Below, one piece after another: positions 29,901-40,519 of a stretch of DNA of 64,000 bases. Made by a program: the position numbers and the translations under genes. Origin of the DNA: Chionis minor (lineage: Eukaryota > Chordata > Aves > Charadriiformes > Chionididae); assembly GCA_013398295.1 (NCBI GenBank), contig VZSF01008221.1:241794-305793 (forward strand), written 5' to 3'. Each line of letters begins with the position of its first letter. Positions within the stretch are counted from its first letter, which is position 1. The notes below the pieces were generated by a model. The model saw only the letters and a list, made by a program, of their open reading frames with translations, did no database searches and was not told where the DNA came from.

Positions 29901-31038
29901 ACTGCAAGTCAGTACATTACAAAAAAAGTACTTGACCAAGGAGTTCATTGCAAAATCCTTCTCAAAAAGAACACTTTACTTTAGGCCACAAAGTAAGTAA
30001 AATACCGATAACAAAGAAAAAATAGCCCATTGAAAAACTGCCATAGGATAAAGTAATTCTATGACAATCTTTATATTCAAGGTTCTAGATCTTCATCCTC
30101 CCACCTCAACGAAGCATTCCCAGCAAGGAAGGACCAGGGCACCAACTTGTCCTTCTCAGGCTAAGGGCAGTAACTGACCACACTTAAGCGAAAGCCCTCA
30201 GACTACACTCTCCGATTACAAATAGCTGCTTTGCACTTAAAACAGACTGAGAGAAACTACAAGTTATTCAAACTTTGCAGATGGACTGTAAAATAGTTCC
30301 CCCTTTTGTTTGAAGAATCGCTCTGCTTTAAGTCATGTCTTGTCAAAGAGCTCAGGTTGAATTATTCTACGTTTTTCTGCCTTCTAGCATCAGCCCCCCT
30401 CCCCACAGAGCTCAGACACAAATACAAAACCGCCTCTCCTTTTCAGAAAGGGACATGTTCAGAACTACCTTGCGTTACAGGTGAGAGGACACATGAAAGC
30501 AGCAACTACAGAGCAAGTGATACAGGCTTATTAATCCATGCATGAAGGTCTAATATTTAAGCTTCTGTTCAATGAGGACCACACAAAGCTTTTTCTACAG
30601 ACAATAATACTAATTTTCAGAATGTTTAAGAAAGAACAGGACCTTCCTAATACCTGCACATTTATCCAAATAAAGAACAAAGCCTTACCACTTGTTCACA
30701 TTATTTAACAAAATGCTCAAGTACATTTTTGTGATATGATTAAAAAAGTGCCAAAGACGTTTACGAGATAACTCATAAATACAGTTGACAAATTAAGTAT
30801 TACACTATTTCAACAACTTGCCCTTTCATTTATAAAGCAGTTTTTTTGTTTTTTAAATATTAATGTACCAACTTAAAACTTACAGCACTAGCCTGCCAAG
30901 TACCAAAAGAACATCTTCACATTCTGTAGTCAAGTAAGGTCGTGCATTAGCAAAGCACTGGATGGAGATTCGATATACTTCCAAAAAAGGTAAAATATGT
31001 TCCGATGCACCCCGACTGCCAGCATACTGAAGTAGTGT
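2715..31038 (-). CDS. RLF: RLF, 5' half of gene (exons 5 to 2 visible)
   Basis: RLF encodes a large nuclear zinc-finger protein of the RLF/ZNF292/ZNF654 group, linked to transcriptional and epigenetic control; the human gene is known from RLF-MYCL fusions in lung cancer (established knowledge). Four exons read right to left on the minus strand and join in frame. Together they encode about 190 residues of the conserved N-terminal region before the zinc fingers. Landmarks such as [55 protein letters not shown] and [13 protein letters not shown] match RLF as I recall it much better than ZNF292 or ZNF654. All exons lack stops and have AG/GT borders, so this looks like the working gene. Exon 1 is probably in the N gap at 36279-36570. 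The exons with zinc fingers lie beyond the left edge. Intron lengths are about 7.7, 13.5 and 6.5 kb, plus more than 5 kb for intron 1. Confidence 0.93.
3650..4790 (-). mobile_element. CR1 LINE, 3' half
   Basis: The minus strand ends at about 3650 with the CR1 tail (tatgattctatga type), preceded by the usual 3' region. Further upstream (4407-4670) it reads [17 protein letters not shown] and then [12 protein letters not shown]. The FADD-type RT catalytic motif is FADN here, so a catalytic Asp is lost. It is a 5'-truncated copy, as is usual for CR1. Confidence 0.9.
8430..8458. repeat. Overlapping short palindromes
   Basis: GTACATATTT (8430-8439) pairs perfectly with AAATATGTAC (8445-8454) around a 5-base loop. 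TTTAGTAC (8437-8444) pairs with GTACTAAA (8451-8458). The two hairpins share bases and exclude each other. Confidence 0.6.
8786..9415 (-). mobile_element. CR1 LINE, 3' end
   Basis: The minus strand carries the last part of CR1 ORF2 ([20 protein letters not shown], then [13 protein letters not shown]) and the 3' region ending with the tail near 8786. It is a 5'-truncated copy. Confidence 0.9.
10663..10795 (-). CDS. RLF: RLF exon 4
   Basis: This exon is 133 bp. The acceptor (tttatag) follows a T-rich tract and the donor is GTAAGA. It starts in phase 0 with [13 protein letters not shown] and ends PVETEE plus one base, which pairs with exon 5. It has no stops. It is near-identical to the RLF protein as I remember it ([16 protein letters not shown]), which is what separates RLF from its paralogue ZNF292. 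Confidence 0.95.
12425..13709 (+). mobile_element. Solo ERV LTR split by a second LTR
   Basis: It starts TGTTGTGGGTTAACCCCAG and ends AACTGAAACCAGGACA, with inverted TG/CA ends. This family of bird LTRs is familiar from many neoavian genomes. It contains a TATATA box-like string near 12740 and an internal insertion at 12778-13481. Without the insertion it is about 576 bp. I see no internal retroviral genes on either side, so it is a solo LTR. The flanks ATGTT and ATTTC do not give a clean target-site duplication. Orientation is assigned only from the TG/CA ends and is uncertain. Confidence 0.8.
12778..13481. mobile_element. Nested solo LTR, target-site duplication ATTCC
   Basis: A 704-bp insertion with TG (TGCCGCAGG) at one end and CA (GTGCAGTACA) at the other. 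It is flanked by the 5-bp direct repeat ATTCC at 12773-12777 and 13482-13486. The surrounding LTR reads continuously once it is removed. AATAAA-like strings lie near 13420. I do not recognise the family. Integrase-type ends plus a 5-bp duplication support a retroviral solo LTR. Confidence 0.75.
15110..17130 (+). mobile_element. Old, heavily decayed CR1 LINE interrupted by an LTR
   Basis: The plus strand follows the CR1 ORF2 layout (ggggaactacagaccagtca at about 15446, then a 'stable IQLW'-like segment near 16230-16300). It continues after the LTR at 16514-16966 into a CR1 3' region (gaggtggattaggtaacttg). Many stops and indels make it one of the oldest repeats here. The exact ends are uncertain. 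Confidence 0.7.
16514..16966 (+). mobile_element. Solo ERV LTR inside the old CR1
   Basis: It starts TGTCATGGTTTAACCCCAG and ends GCTGAAACCAGAACA. It is the same LTR family as the one at 12425 but shorter (453 bp). No internal retroviral sequence is adjacent. It is younger than the CR1 that it interrupts. Confidence 0.8.
19156..19823 (+). mobile_element. Probable ERV solo LTR
   Basis: It starts TGTCCTGGTTTGAGG and ends CCCAAACCACAACA, about 670 bp. An AT-rich polyadenylation-like tract (aataaaatattaatag) is at about 19661-19680. The TG/CA ends fit an LTR. I found no matching target-site duplication, and the exact 3' end could be 19820. Confidence 0.6.
19890..20390 (-). mobile_element. CR1 LINE, 3' end
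   Basis: The minus strand shows the CR1 3' region, with the typical plus-strand reading gggacacctcccaccagacc and ctccagggatggggcagcca, up to the end of ORF2 near 20385. It is 5'-truncated. Confidence 0.88.
22440..22800 (+). mobile_element. CR1 LINE, 3' end
   Basis: The plus strand reads through the end of CR1 ORF2 ([18 protein letters not shown]) and closes with cccttccaacctggtattct and atgattct at about 22795. It is 5'-truncated and opposite to RLF. Confidence 0.88.
24338..24419 (-). CDS. RLF: RLF exon 3
   Basis: This exon is 82 bp. The acceptor is cttttccag and the donor is GTAAGTG. The first base completes a Leu codon begun in exon 2; then come 27 codons, [20 protein letters not shown] and on to HQSIQ, ending in phase 0. 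It is open throughout. Confidence 0.94.
24420..30883 (-). other. RLF intron 2
   Basis: About 6.5 kb with no clear transposable element and no exon. Short homopolymer tracts occur, for example a T run near 25592-25612. The plus-strand open frame at 28521-29075 (184 codons) has no recognisable domain and I regard it as chance. Confidence 0.75.
30884..31038 (-). CDS. RLF: RLF exon 2
   Basis: This exon is 155 bp. The acceptor is ttctttcag and the donor is GTAAGT. It starts in phase 0 with [16 protein letters not shown] and runs through [20 protein letters not shown], with two leftover bases that pair with exon 3. Exon 1 must therefore end on a complete codon. It is open throughout. Confidence 0.94.
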
Positions 31039-34000
31039 CTGAAAGAAAATGAATTATTGTTAGAAGTTCTCATAACACACTTTTGTCTAAAAAATAAATA
31101 TCAATATGCAATATCAAGCATATACAGTAGAAGAAATCTGAAGTGAGAAGCTTTTACTCTGAAGGAGATTTAAAAATGGCAGCTTTTCTCCTCAACAGTA
31201 GTTCTCCCTTTAATAAAATAAATGAAAATATTTTTGAATAATTTTGGAAAAGTTATCAGAATTTCTACTGGGGAACAAGCTAGATGGAATCAGCAGAAGT
31301 GTGAGCTGTTAAGTTAAAAATTCAGGTTCTGGCACGGAGACAGATCCACATATGTAACACTGGAATCTTCATTACTAGTGAGAAAGCAGAAAAATAGGCA
31401 AGGCGTTCAAGATTAAAAAACATTACTCCATCTGTAGTATTTTACAGATACATGTATTACCCATACAGCAAACATGGAGTCATTAGAAGGGGATACAAAA
31501 TCCAGATCAGACTTACGTAGTAATTTTTCAAATGCAAAGTCACCCTAGATTTTATTACTTGACCGTAGCAATCCTACATTATCTAGGCACAGCGCTGAAG
31601 CAGCCACATAAAGTTTAGCCAGTTTTAAGAGAAATCAAAGTAAGTTTCAAAAATCAACACAGGGATAACAGTAGTATCTCCCAACCTTTTTAAAACTCCA
31701 GTACACTGCCATGTCATTTTCCTACAGGTTCTAGAGTAACATGGAGAGCAAGCAGGGCACTGAAAGGACACCGTAGCTTCCCTCTACGGACACCCTCCTG
31801 CAACTCCACACCAGTTATGCTTGTGCTCTTACCAGTTACAATCCCTCTCTCATGTTGCACCCTCCCTAGACCAAACAAGTTAACACTCTTGATTAAGGCC
31901 AGCTGCAAAGAAAACAAAAAATAACGATAAAGTCTCTGCTTTGTGGAACCCTCAGGGCCAAGACTGTGTGTGTGGGGGGGGAAATATTCAAGAGCCTCCC
32001 CCTATAATTCAATATAAATTGTCTTAAGAGGATGATCAGGTCATGTCAGGCTTCAAATTACTTCACTTCAAGCTGGGGCTCTGACACAACCGATTCATTT
32101 TGACTCCTTAAACAAACACACGATCACATCAGGGTATGACTGGAAGGAGGACACTACTGAAGAGACCCTACAATGAGCTTACTAAAACCAAACACATTCA
32201 TTACAACAGCCAGTAACTTCTAAGATGAAGCCTAACTTCCAACACAGCAAGAATTAAGTGACCAGCTACACACTATTTTGTGGACTATATGGTGCTATGT
32301 CAGCAATATAACTACACAATATTAGTCGGGGGGGGGGGGGGGGGGGAAGGAGNNGGCAGGAAGCAGACTGGCACAAGCATTTGTGAAATTTAAGAAAGAA
32401 AGAAACAAACAAGTCTATAAATAGACCATCTAAGAATCAGTAAAAATCAAGACCGTTTTGTAGACTATTTTCCTAGAACTCAGTGTCAGTTATATAACTC
32501 CTAAGAGAACGAAAATTACAAACTCTCCAGAAAACCCCCACAATATTAATAGTTACAAAGACTTAAGGAGGGTGGGGGAAGTGAAGATTCGACATTTACA
32601 GAAATCACCCTTCAACACAAAGATCATTAGCAGAAGCAATGAATGACTAGTAACTAACCAGTCTAAGTGCTTCTCTAACAGGTTAATGAAGAGTTTGATA
32701 ATATAACTCAAATTATATATGGCATTAGAAGCATTAAATTACATTCAAAGGCTGTCAAGCTGTAATCCCTAGAGATACTCCATTGGTGACTATCAGTCAT
32801 GTTTTTAGTAAACCCAGCAGTAATGCTATCATTATACTGACTACAGAAATAGAAGATCAAACATCCAAGTCTCTGTTCTTTTCTAACACATCCATTAAAA
32901 CCAATCTATTAAAAAAGCCAAATTTACTACTCAATTATTTTAACAGACACTTAGATCATAAACTATCTGGTCTGTGTAAACCATAAGACATGGTAGAATA
33001 TTTCCTAAGATTAAATAAACTTACTAGAACACACCGCACCCTTGCTCGAGTGCAATCCTAGCCTTGAGATCAAAGTCTTACAGCTAATATTAGCAATTGA
33101 CTGAGTAGGCATTTATCAGAAACTTCTCCCCAAATAGATGAGCACTGATGGTTTCAGTGTCTAAGACAGATTGAAGACAAGGGAGTTACCAATAGCTTGA
33201 AATTCAAAGACAGGCAGTTTTGAAGATTATTATGCTATTACTATTAGCATGCTGACAAAGCAGCAAAACGCAGTAACTGTATTACAGAGGCTCTTAGACA
33301 CCCTTCCGCTGTTTCACAAGCAACATAAGTAGAAGATTTAGTAGTCTACTGCAGACTTTTCCTGCCACACAAGATAAAATTAGCTAATTTTAACCTTGTC
33401 AGAAATACACAATCTACATGCTTAACAAACAGTCAAGTAACAATTTTATAAGCAATTACTGCCTTACAGTCTAATTACCTGAAGAGATTATTCACACATT
33501 TTAAGTTTGGTTAACACACATCCACTCACAGCGTATCCTGTCCTCCTTCGATGACAGTAACACATCTAATCGGCAAGTGGAGAGAGAAGAGCAGAGGCCA
33601 CACACCCCTATCTACTGGATAATCTACAGACCAGCCTAGGTCCTCAACACGGCAGAGATTCTCATGTCCTGCAATGCCAGAATACCTGCTTAGCTACATT
33701 TCTTCAGAAGCATTGATTTTTCTCTCGGAACCAATTTAAACATGTCTAAGTTGCCTGACCTGTTACTACAGCTCTAAGTCTCTGTTTAAGAAAAAAAACC
33801 AACTTCCACCTCATCTAAATCATCCGCAATTGCAATTGACAGTCCTCAACTGTGCCACCTTTAACAATTTCAGACAGCCAGGTGATGTTGGGTGTTGACA
33901 GATGGGATGTTTTAATGTCCTACCACGTCTGCTTCACTTCTTTGTATTTAGGACAGGGCAACCTCAAACATGCACACTGCTCGTTCTAGTTGGCTGTTTG

Positions 34001-35929
34001 ACTTCATACTGAGCACCTCAACAGACACGTTTTTCCTAAGGTGAACATGCAAAGCATTCATGCTTGTACAATATAAAGTTGCAGAGCCAAGCCACTATTC
34101 AAGCTTCATGAGTTTCTTTGTTGTGTTATCCTGGACACCAATCTTACTCCTCTGCTTAAAAATACCGATCTTCAAGGAAACTGTGCCACCCAGCATCATT
34201 CCCAGGAAGAGCTACTGGAAAGCTGCACAGGGCAGCACAATTTTACCTGTAGAAAAACACAGAATCCAGACAGCTCAAAGCACTGGAAAGCTACTGTTTT
34301 GGTTCACAGTTTGTTGTGTCCCAAAAGCCTCAGTAACTTCTGTGGCAAAACAGAGCACCTTTCAGATGTGCACAGATGTACACACAGGATGGCAAATCTA
34401 TCTCTGCCCTAAAACATTTCAGCTACCCTCATATGATACAGCTACTTCCCCAGATTGTATCTAAGCCAAGTTAAACTCAGCTTCTCTCTAGGTATGTTCT
34501 GCTGTAGCTTAATATGCTTATGACAAGACACCAGGAGCACCAAGAGACCAGTGGTACCCTCCAAGAAGTGAATACAAAATTGAGTTCCTTAAACTTCACT
34601 TGGGGACAGACCTTAAGTTATTTTTAAGTTTTATCAGTCCAACTCTGTGCAACATCCACAAACAGCCCCAGTCAGAAGGAGAAATCACAATGTAAAATTA
34701 CATCCTAACCACAGTGGTTTGACTGCACAATGACAACACAATTCCATGCTCCCTTAAAGTTGCAGCATGACAGACCAGGTATTTCATGTTTTCCACTGTG
34801 CATGTTTCCTGTTCATGTTTGTACACTTGGTGTACAGTCATGACCATCAGAAACATCCGAAACTGATGGCAACCTAAGACAGATCTTTTACTTATCACTG
34901 TGTTCTAAAACAAGACTACCATTCAATAAGAGCACAAAGACCTAAATAGGTCCACATTTTTTGAGGGACAGGATTTGAGTTGGTTTTTTTTTTTTTTGGT
35001 TTTACATAACAGAACTGTCTTCCATCAAACAGCAATGGTAAGTACCTCTAAAACTTTATCTGTACCAAACTAATCTGGGCGACTGGACCTCTGCATATAT
35101 CGATCATCTTGACAACCTCCACACTAAATGTTAGCTAAATATATGTTTCAGGGTTGTGATGCAACGAATGTCACTAGAAACAGTCTGAGCAAAACCTGAA
35201 CCATGGAGAAACTCACACGCACTATCCTGGGTTCCATGTAAATGCAAGGTCCCAGACCCTAACAGTATGATTAACTTGAGACAAACATTGCAGTATGCAG
35301 CAACATCCTACAGTTTGAGAAGCAAGACTTTTGAAACCTAACAAATAAATTCCCTCTTTTGTTTCATTAAGTGACGAGTTAAACATTCTCCAGGAATAGT
35401 ACAGCAAAGTACACAGCCTGTGGATGTAAAATGGAAGGGTAGCATCATCTACAACAGACCAGTAGGACTTTTTATCTCATTTGTCATCCAATTTTACCAT
35501 TCCCCATTCAAACACAGTGGCTGTATCAACTGAGGTGTGGTTAAACTAGCCTGCAAACCAGATTTTTTTATTTTGAAAACCACGATCTCTTCAGATTCAA
35601 CATCAACCTAGGCCAGCAACCTAACAACAATTATCCAGCCTTAAAGCTTACAGTAAATGATGATGTGGGAGGAAGCAAAACCTAATTAACCATTTAAAGA
35701 GTTCACTTAAGTTATCTGTATCACTGAGACTTTAATCAAGTTCAGCTCTTCCTCTGGAAGTTACTGGCTTGATTCAGCAACTGCTGATCCTTGGTCTGAG
35801 CTGCAGTAAACAAGTGCCCAGACAGGATCACCACACTACTGAAGCTCATTCGGTGACTTCAGCAAACTGCCGGCCTTTGCAAACCAGCAGGAATTGCTTA
35901 TTCCACGGCAAATCTCAATCGAGGCGCAA
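31039..35929 (-). other. RLF intron 1, distal part
   Basis: AT-rich intron between exon 2 and the CpG island. The only marked features are a 19-base G run followed by NN (32328-32354) and scattered A or T tracts. No coding signal was found. Confidence 0.75.
32328..32354. repeat. G homopolymer run with NN
   Basis: Nineteen consecutive G, then aaggag and two N. This is a probable sequencing stall and unresolved bases. The true length is unknown. Confidence 0.85.
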
Positions 35930-36074
35930 CACACAGACGCGATCCCGGGGCAGGTCAAGAACGGAAAAGCTGAGCTCCAGGAACGAGCCGAGACCGCACT
36001 GAGAAACCGCGGTGCGGCCCGGCTGCCCCAGAGAAACCCCCACGGGCCACCGGCCGCCCAGGCCCTGCCAGAGC

Positions 36075-36184
36075 CCAACGGCGAGCAGCTCCCTCGCTGC
36101 CGCGGGCGCAGCTAACGGGCAGGGCGCGCACCGCCGCCAGCCCCGCTCCACGCCAACGGCCGTGCCAACGGCGGCACCAACGGC
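36075..36184. promoter_or_regulatory. CCAACGGC motif cluster near RLF exon 1
   Basis: CCAACGGC occurs at 36153, 36165 and 36177, a strict 12-bp spacing, and once more at 36075. The core YAACGG resembles a MYB recognition element (family knowledge); binding is only inferred. The cluster lies just 3' of the presumed RLF exon 1, in intron 1 or a UTR. Confidence 0.45.
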
Positions 36185-36278
36185 CGCCGGCGTAGGCCCC
36201 GGAAGGGGAGCCCCTCGCCGCCGGCAGCGCTGGACGCGCACCGCAGCGGGGGAGGCCCGCCCCGGCCCCGGGCCCGCC

Positions 36279-36570
36279 NNNNNNNNNNNNNNNNNNNNNN
36301 NNNNNNNNNNNNNNNNNNNNNNNNNNNNNNNNNNNNNNNNNNNNNNNNNNNNNNNNNNNNNNNNNNNNNNNNNNNNNNNNNNNNNNNNNNNNNNNNNNNN
36401 NNNNNNNNNNNNNNNNNNNNNNNNNNNNNNNNNNNNNNNNNNNNNNNNNNNNNNNNNNNNNNNNNNNNNNNNNNNNNNNNNNNNNNNNNNNNNNNNNNNN
36501 NNNNNNNNNNNNNNNNNNNNNNNNNNNNNNNNNNNNNNNNNNNNNNNNNNNNNNNNNNNNNNNNNNNNNN
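36279..36570. other. Assembly gap of 292 N
   Basis: A run of N inside the GC-rich promoter island. Extreme GC content probably caused sequencing drop-out. It likely hides RLF exon 1. The gap size may be an estimate. Confidence 0.98.
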
Positions 36571-36860
36571 GTCGGCCCGGCCCGGCTCTCGCGCTGCCGG
36601 CGGCGGAGGGCGGTTGCCGGGCGTCTGCCGGGAGGCTTCTTACCTCGCCGCGAGGCGGAGGCGCGGCAGGCAACAGCCCGGTGGGTGCCGGCACCGTTGT
36701 TCCGCTGGGCTTCTGGGCGCCGTACCCGAAGGGCGGGAGTTCCCAGCCGCCAGCTGGTCGCGGCACCGGCACCGGTGGGCGCCCGTGTGTTGCCGGGGTA
36801 ACTGCAGAGCAGGGTCAGCTGGGAGGGAATGGCGCACGCAGGGGAGAGTCAGCTTTGTGA

Positions 36861-38129
36861 CTGAGATCGCATTTATTTGAGTCTCTTGTTGAGAGCAGAA
36901 CACTGGTGAATTGAGGAGCCCATGGAGGGTTGCTGGGTGCCCAGCCAAACCCAGGAACTGGGAGACCAGTAAAAAGCTTTTGCCAAGAATTTACAGTGTG
37001 CCAGGTGAAAGAAGGTGGTAGGGCGGCAGGTCAGGATGCTCTGCAGCGCGCTGTCACCGAGCCCTCGAGAAGTTGACCTGCCGGGGGAAAAGACCAGGAA
37101 GACAAGCCCAGAGCAGAGGCTGTGGAACCTCACTGGAAGCAGTTGGGTGCCAGTAAGGCTTGCTTTTACCACATCTGACTCCAAAGGGAATCCCTGAAAG
37201 TCCAGCCAGAAGCAGAGGCTGAAATGGTACACAGTTGCCTGGAGCTCCCACGCCAGAAATCTGCTGACAGGCTTTTTGGCATCCTTCATTTGTCTGCTTA
37301 GGAAGGAGGAGAAGTGAAGTCTTAACTCTTTCTGCAGAAATGCACTCTCCCCTTCCCACAAACCAACAAACAAAAGCATTTTCCTTTGGTTTAGCTCAAA
37401 GGTGTGCTATTTCCTTTTTTGATTTTGAGATTTCAGGGCAGGGAGGCCCCTGCCTTGTTTGTGAGCATATGATTGGGGTTTCTACCTTCCAGTAAGATGG
37501 GAATCTCTCTTTTCCCTTTTGATACTCTGCCTAATTGGGCACGAACAGTGGGAGGGAAACATGTCTCTGTCCCTCTGGTAAGAATGATCTGTTTTTTTCT
37601 GCCTCAGTCTCTGCAATGCCAGTGAGAAAGGGAGATGATTGGAGAAGCCAGGAAGACCTGAGGTGAATTGACGTTTGGGAAGCTTTCCTTAATTGCAAGC
37701 AAGTTGAATGATTTCAGCTCATAGGTTTGCAGTACAAAGCAAGTGGAGTACTTAAAAGTTTGGAGAGGTGGGTAAAAAATAAGAGACGGGTTTAGGAGTA
37801 GCAAAACTATCCTCTTGCTTAATTAAAACCAAAGGGGACCTTAAGAGATGTCTTAGGAAGGAGTAAAGGGATGTAAAACAAGAGCCTGGACCTCCTGGGC
37901 CACAGACCTGGCCATGAGCTTAAGCACATCCTCATTATTCTCCTACAAATTAAATGGTTCTGTAGTTTTCCTGTTGGGAGAGGGTGTCTACTAGTTTCCA
38001 ATCTGGATTGCATGGTCGGGTGAGCAACAGTCTTTAAGTATGAGAAATCTACTGCTGGGGTGAGGCTATTGTTCCCCCTTCAGAATGGACCCTTCCCCCT
38101 TTCCAAAATCTGGGAAAGTCCCCTCCTTG
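36861..38129. other. Region upstream of RLF, no gene recognised
   Basis: Moderate-GC sequence 5' of RLF. The open frames are short or overlap on both strands and carry no recognisable domain. I see no exon of a divergent gene here. Confidence 0.6.
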
Positions 38130-38370
38130 CACAAGACATTATATGGGGCCCTGAATATAAGGAAAAACCTTTTAGCCATGAGGAGAGCCAAGCAGTGAGG
38201 TAGAACGCTGAAAAAGCTTGTGCAGTCTCTGCTCTTAGAGGTGTCCAAGACAAGACTGGGTAAAGCTCTGAGCAGCCTCACCTGACCTCATGGCTGACCC
38301 TGGTTTGAGTGGAAACCTCCTGGGGTCACTTCCAACTGGAATTATTTGTCATTCTACTGACATTTTTTTT
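38130..38370 (+). mobile_element. CR1 LINE, 3' end fragment
   Basis: The plus strand matches the CR1 terminal region (ggaaaaaccttttagccatg, gaggtgtccaagacaagact, tcacttccaactggaatta and a tail-like tcattctactga). It is short and diverged. Confidence 0.7.
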
Positions 38371-39640
38371 AGTTTGGTACAGAGTCCTGGGCCAGGAGCA
38401 CAAGAAGGTGAACGCATGGCCAGAGGTTGTCATTCTCCCCTCTGAGCTTGCTCGTGTCCTGCTTTCCCTCCTCTCAGCTGGAAGGGGCAAGGGACATCTA
38501 CCAGGCCTGCACTGTCAATGCCAACACCTCTTCTGGCAGCAGGGGGGGAGGCCAGGTCATGGGAGATCCACAAAGTCGACAAAGAGCAACAGGTCATCAA
38601 AGCAGTTGGTAGAGCCAGCAGCTTGTGATGGCCCCTGGGGAATGTTAGTCTTTGGTTTCTCTCTTGCAGCACGCTCAGGAGAGAACCCCAGCAGCCTGCC
38701 AGGCACACTTGACTGAGGACATCTCACTCTCTCTATTAACTATAGGCCACCATATCCTGCTGTCTGGGCTTCTGCATGCCGGCAGCTCCCCTGCTTGTCA
38801 CCACTCGGGGAGAGCGACCAACTGCGGTGATCGGGCAGGACATCCATTACATGGAGCAGCTGCAGCAAAGAGCTAACAAGAGGAGCCAGTACATACAACT
38901 TTGAGACTTGCCTGTCTCCCGGCAGCTATTAGGAGAGGAGGGAGGAGGACAGATCTTTGTAGAAAGACCTTTTCCATCTCTCCTCTCTGGTGTTTTTAAC
39001 ATTCTTCTCTCTCCCTGGTTCTTGATTCTGCTCTGATGTTGAAGTGAGACTGGGGCAGAAGGAAGCCTCTGCATTTCATCCTCCGGCAGCAGGGCAGAGA
39101 ATGGAAGTCATGCAGAGAGAAAAAGTGGGCATCTGAGTACACCTGGAGGCAAATAGCAGACATTGCATGGAGGGCGATGGAGGGTGACAATAGAGTGTTT
39201 ATATGTATCCATAACATCAATTCTAACAGTGATAAATGCATTTGATATGCATTTGTACACCTTCGTACATATATGCTGGTTACACATGTTTAAATGCATA
39301 TATATATATGGATAGATAAAATATATGTTTATAGTTACATATGTGTATGAGAGCCACTGAAGTAGCTGGAAGATAAACTTTCCCATTACCCTGGAGAAAC
39401 ATTTAAGGCCCTTAGGGCCAGGACACTGTCCTTAGCCCGTGTTCTGTCCCACAGGGAGTACCTGGGATTTAACAACTCCTTGCCACTGGTAGCCAGAAAG
39501 TCAAACCTTTCTGTTTACACACACTTTTTATAATATAGCTACATAAATATATATATGAAGGTATAAAAGCTTTAATTGGTTGTTCTTTTTTTCATGAGCG
39601 ATAATAGAATTATTGTACATTAATTCCATGGAGAGATTGT
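38371..39640. other. Intergenic, with AT microsatellite
   Basis: No gene is recognised. At about 39240-39350 there is an AT-rich stretch of tatatata, catatatat and gttacatatg units. The rest looks unique. The 5' limit of the adjacent LTR may reach into this region. Confidence 0.6.
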
Positions 39641-39649
39641 TCACACATG

Positions 39650-40519
39650 AAAGGTGCCAGGACAGAAAGCTGTTGCTTGCCCTCACTGTCCCTTGGCAGC
39701 GCTTTCACAGCCCCACAAGCGCTGGGGCTCAGTGCCTGCATAGTGACGTAATGCTTATAACAATATTTCTCACTCTCACTAGAGCCAAGCTCCAAAATTG
39801 AAAATGTCTAGTGATTGCTCCCACACCAAAGTTGCCAGGAGGAAAAGCTGTTGCTTGCCCTCACTGTCCCTTGGCCACGCTTTCATAGCCCCACAAATCC
39901 TGGGGCTCTGCGCTTGCCTGGCAACTTAATGGTCAAAACAACCTTTCTCACCTGCACTCTAGTGTCTGAATTTTTGAAAATATTTACTCTATAGCCAGCT
40001 ATGGTGTGTGGGTTTCAAGATCTCAATGTTTTCAAGGTGCAGGGATGAGGAGTGAGACCCGGGCACTTGCCACAAGCTGGCCAACAGGATTATTTCATAC
40101 CGTGAACGGCACACTCAATAGAAATTAGAAAGTTTGATGTGAAGTGCTCTCTGTCCCTTGATGGTGGCAATCCAGAGAACTTCTTGCCCTGGTGCCAGAG
40201 GCCTGAGCCCTTCCCTTCCTCCCGAAGCTGCAGTGCTCGCAGTGTCCCACATTTGCTGTCCCCTGCTGGGAGCGCATGGCTTCCTAAGGATAGAATGGGC
40301 TGAGTGTAATCCTTGTGCGTTTTGTATTGGTAACAGGATCAATACTGGTTCTGTAGTGTTATTAATGTTAATTATCTAGTCTTATTCATTTAAATGTATT
40401 TATATTTCAGCACCCAGGTTTCCTTGCTTTTTCCCGATTCCCCTTCCTGGGTGGGGAGGGGTCATCGGATGACAGAATCTAATGACAGTAAATTGTTGGG
40501 GGTTTCTCAGACCATAACA
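39650..40519 (+). mobile_element. 5' LTR of the retroviral complex (5' edge uncertain)
   Basis: Bases 39963-40519 align well with the LTR at 51435-52059 (same order: gtgtctgaa, gatgaggag, gacccgggcac, ccgattccccttcctgggtg, gaggggtcatcgg, ending accataaca). Upstream, two copies of a 178-bp segment (about 39655 and 39834) appear to belong to U3. The polyadenylation signal seen as AATAAA in the other LTR is AGTAAA here. A primer binding site follows directly, so this is the 5' LTR of a provirus rather than a solo LTR. Confidence 0.75.
39655..40010 (+). repeat. Tandem duplication of about 178 bp in U3
   Basis: The string gctgttgcttgccctcactg occurs at 39669 and 39847. Similarity extends before and after it (cccttggc, gctttca, agccccacaa, ggggctc, then a tctcac segment, then ttgaaaat). 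The copies are diverged by perhaps a fifth, so the duplication is old. Confidence 0.75.

Larger units (their letters stand above)
35930..36860 (-). promoter_or_regulatory. RLF: CpG-island promoter and exon 1 region of RLF, with assembly gap
   Basis: Base composition changes sharply from AT-rich intron to very GC- and CpG-rich DNA here, with GC-box-like strings around both edges of the 292-base N gap (36279-36570). This is what a housekeeping promoter looks like, and it sits where the 5' end of the minus-strand RLF gene is needed. I find no exon 1 coding signal or start codon in the flanks, so exon 1 is most likely in the gap. The long open frames through the gap on both strands exist only because N runs contain no stops. 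Confidence 0.8.

Noticed and set aside
2715..31038. ZNF292 or ZNF654 instead of RLF
   Set aside because: The exon 4 and 5 peptides agree with RLF almost residue by residue, whereas ZNF292 and ZNF654 differ at many of these positions.
36012..36860. Long open frames across the CpG island on both strands (about 280 codons)
   Set aside because: They are open only because the 292 N contain no stop, and the flanks are GC-rich promoter sequence with no domain.
36861..39640. A divergent neighbour gene such as PPT1 upstream of RLF
   Set aside because: No exon of it can be read here. In human the two genes are tens of kb apart, so absence is not surprising.
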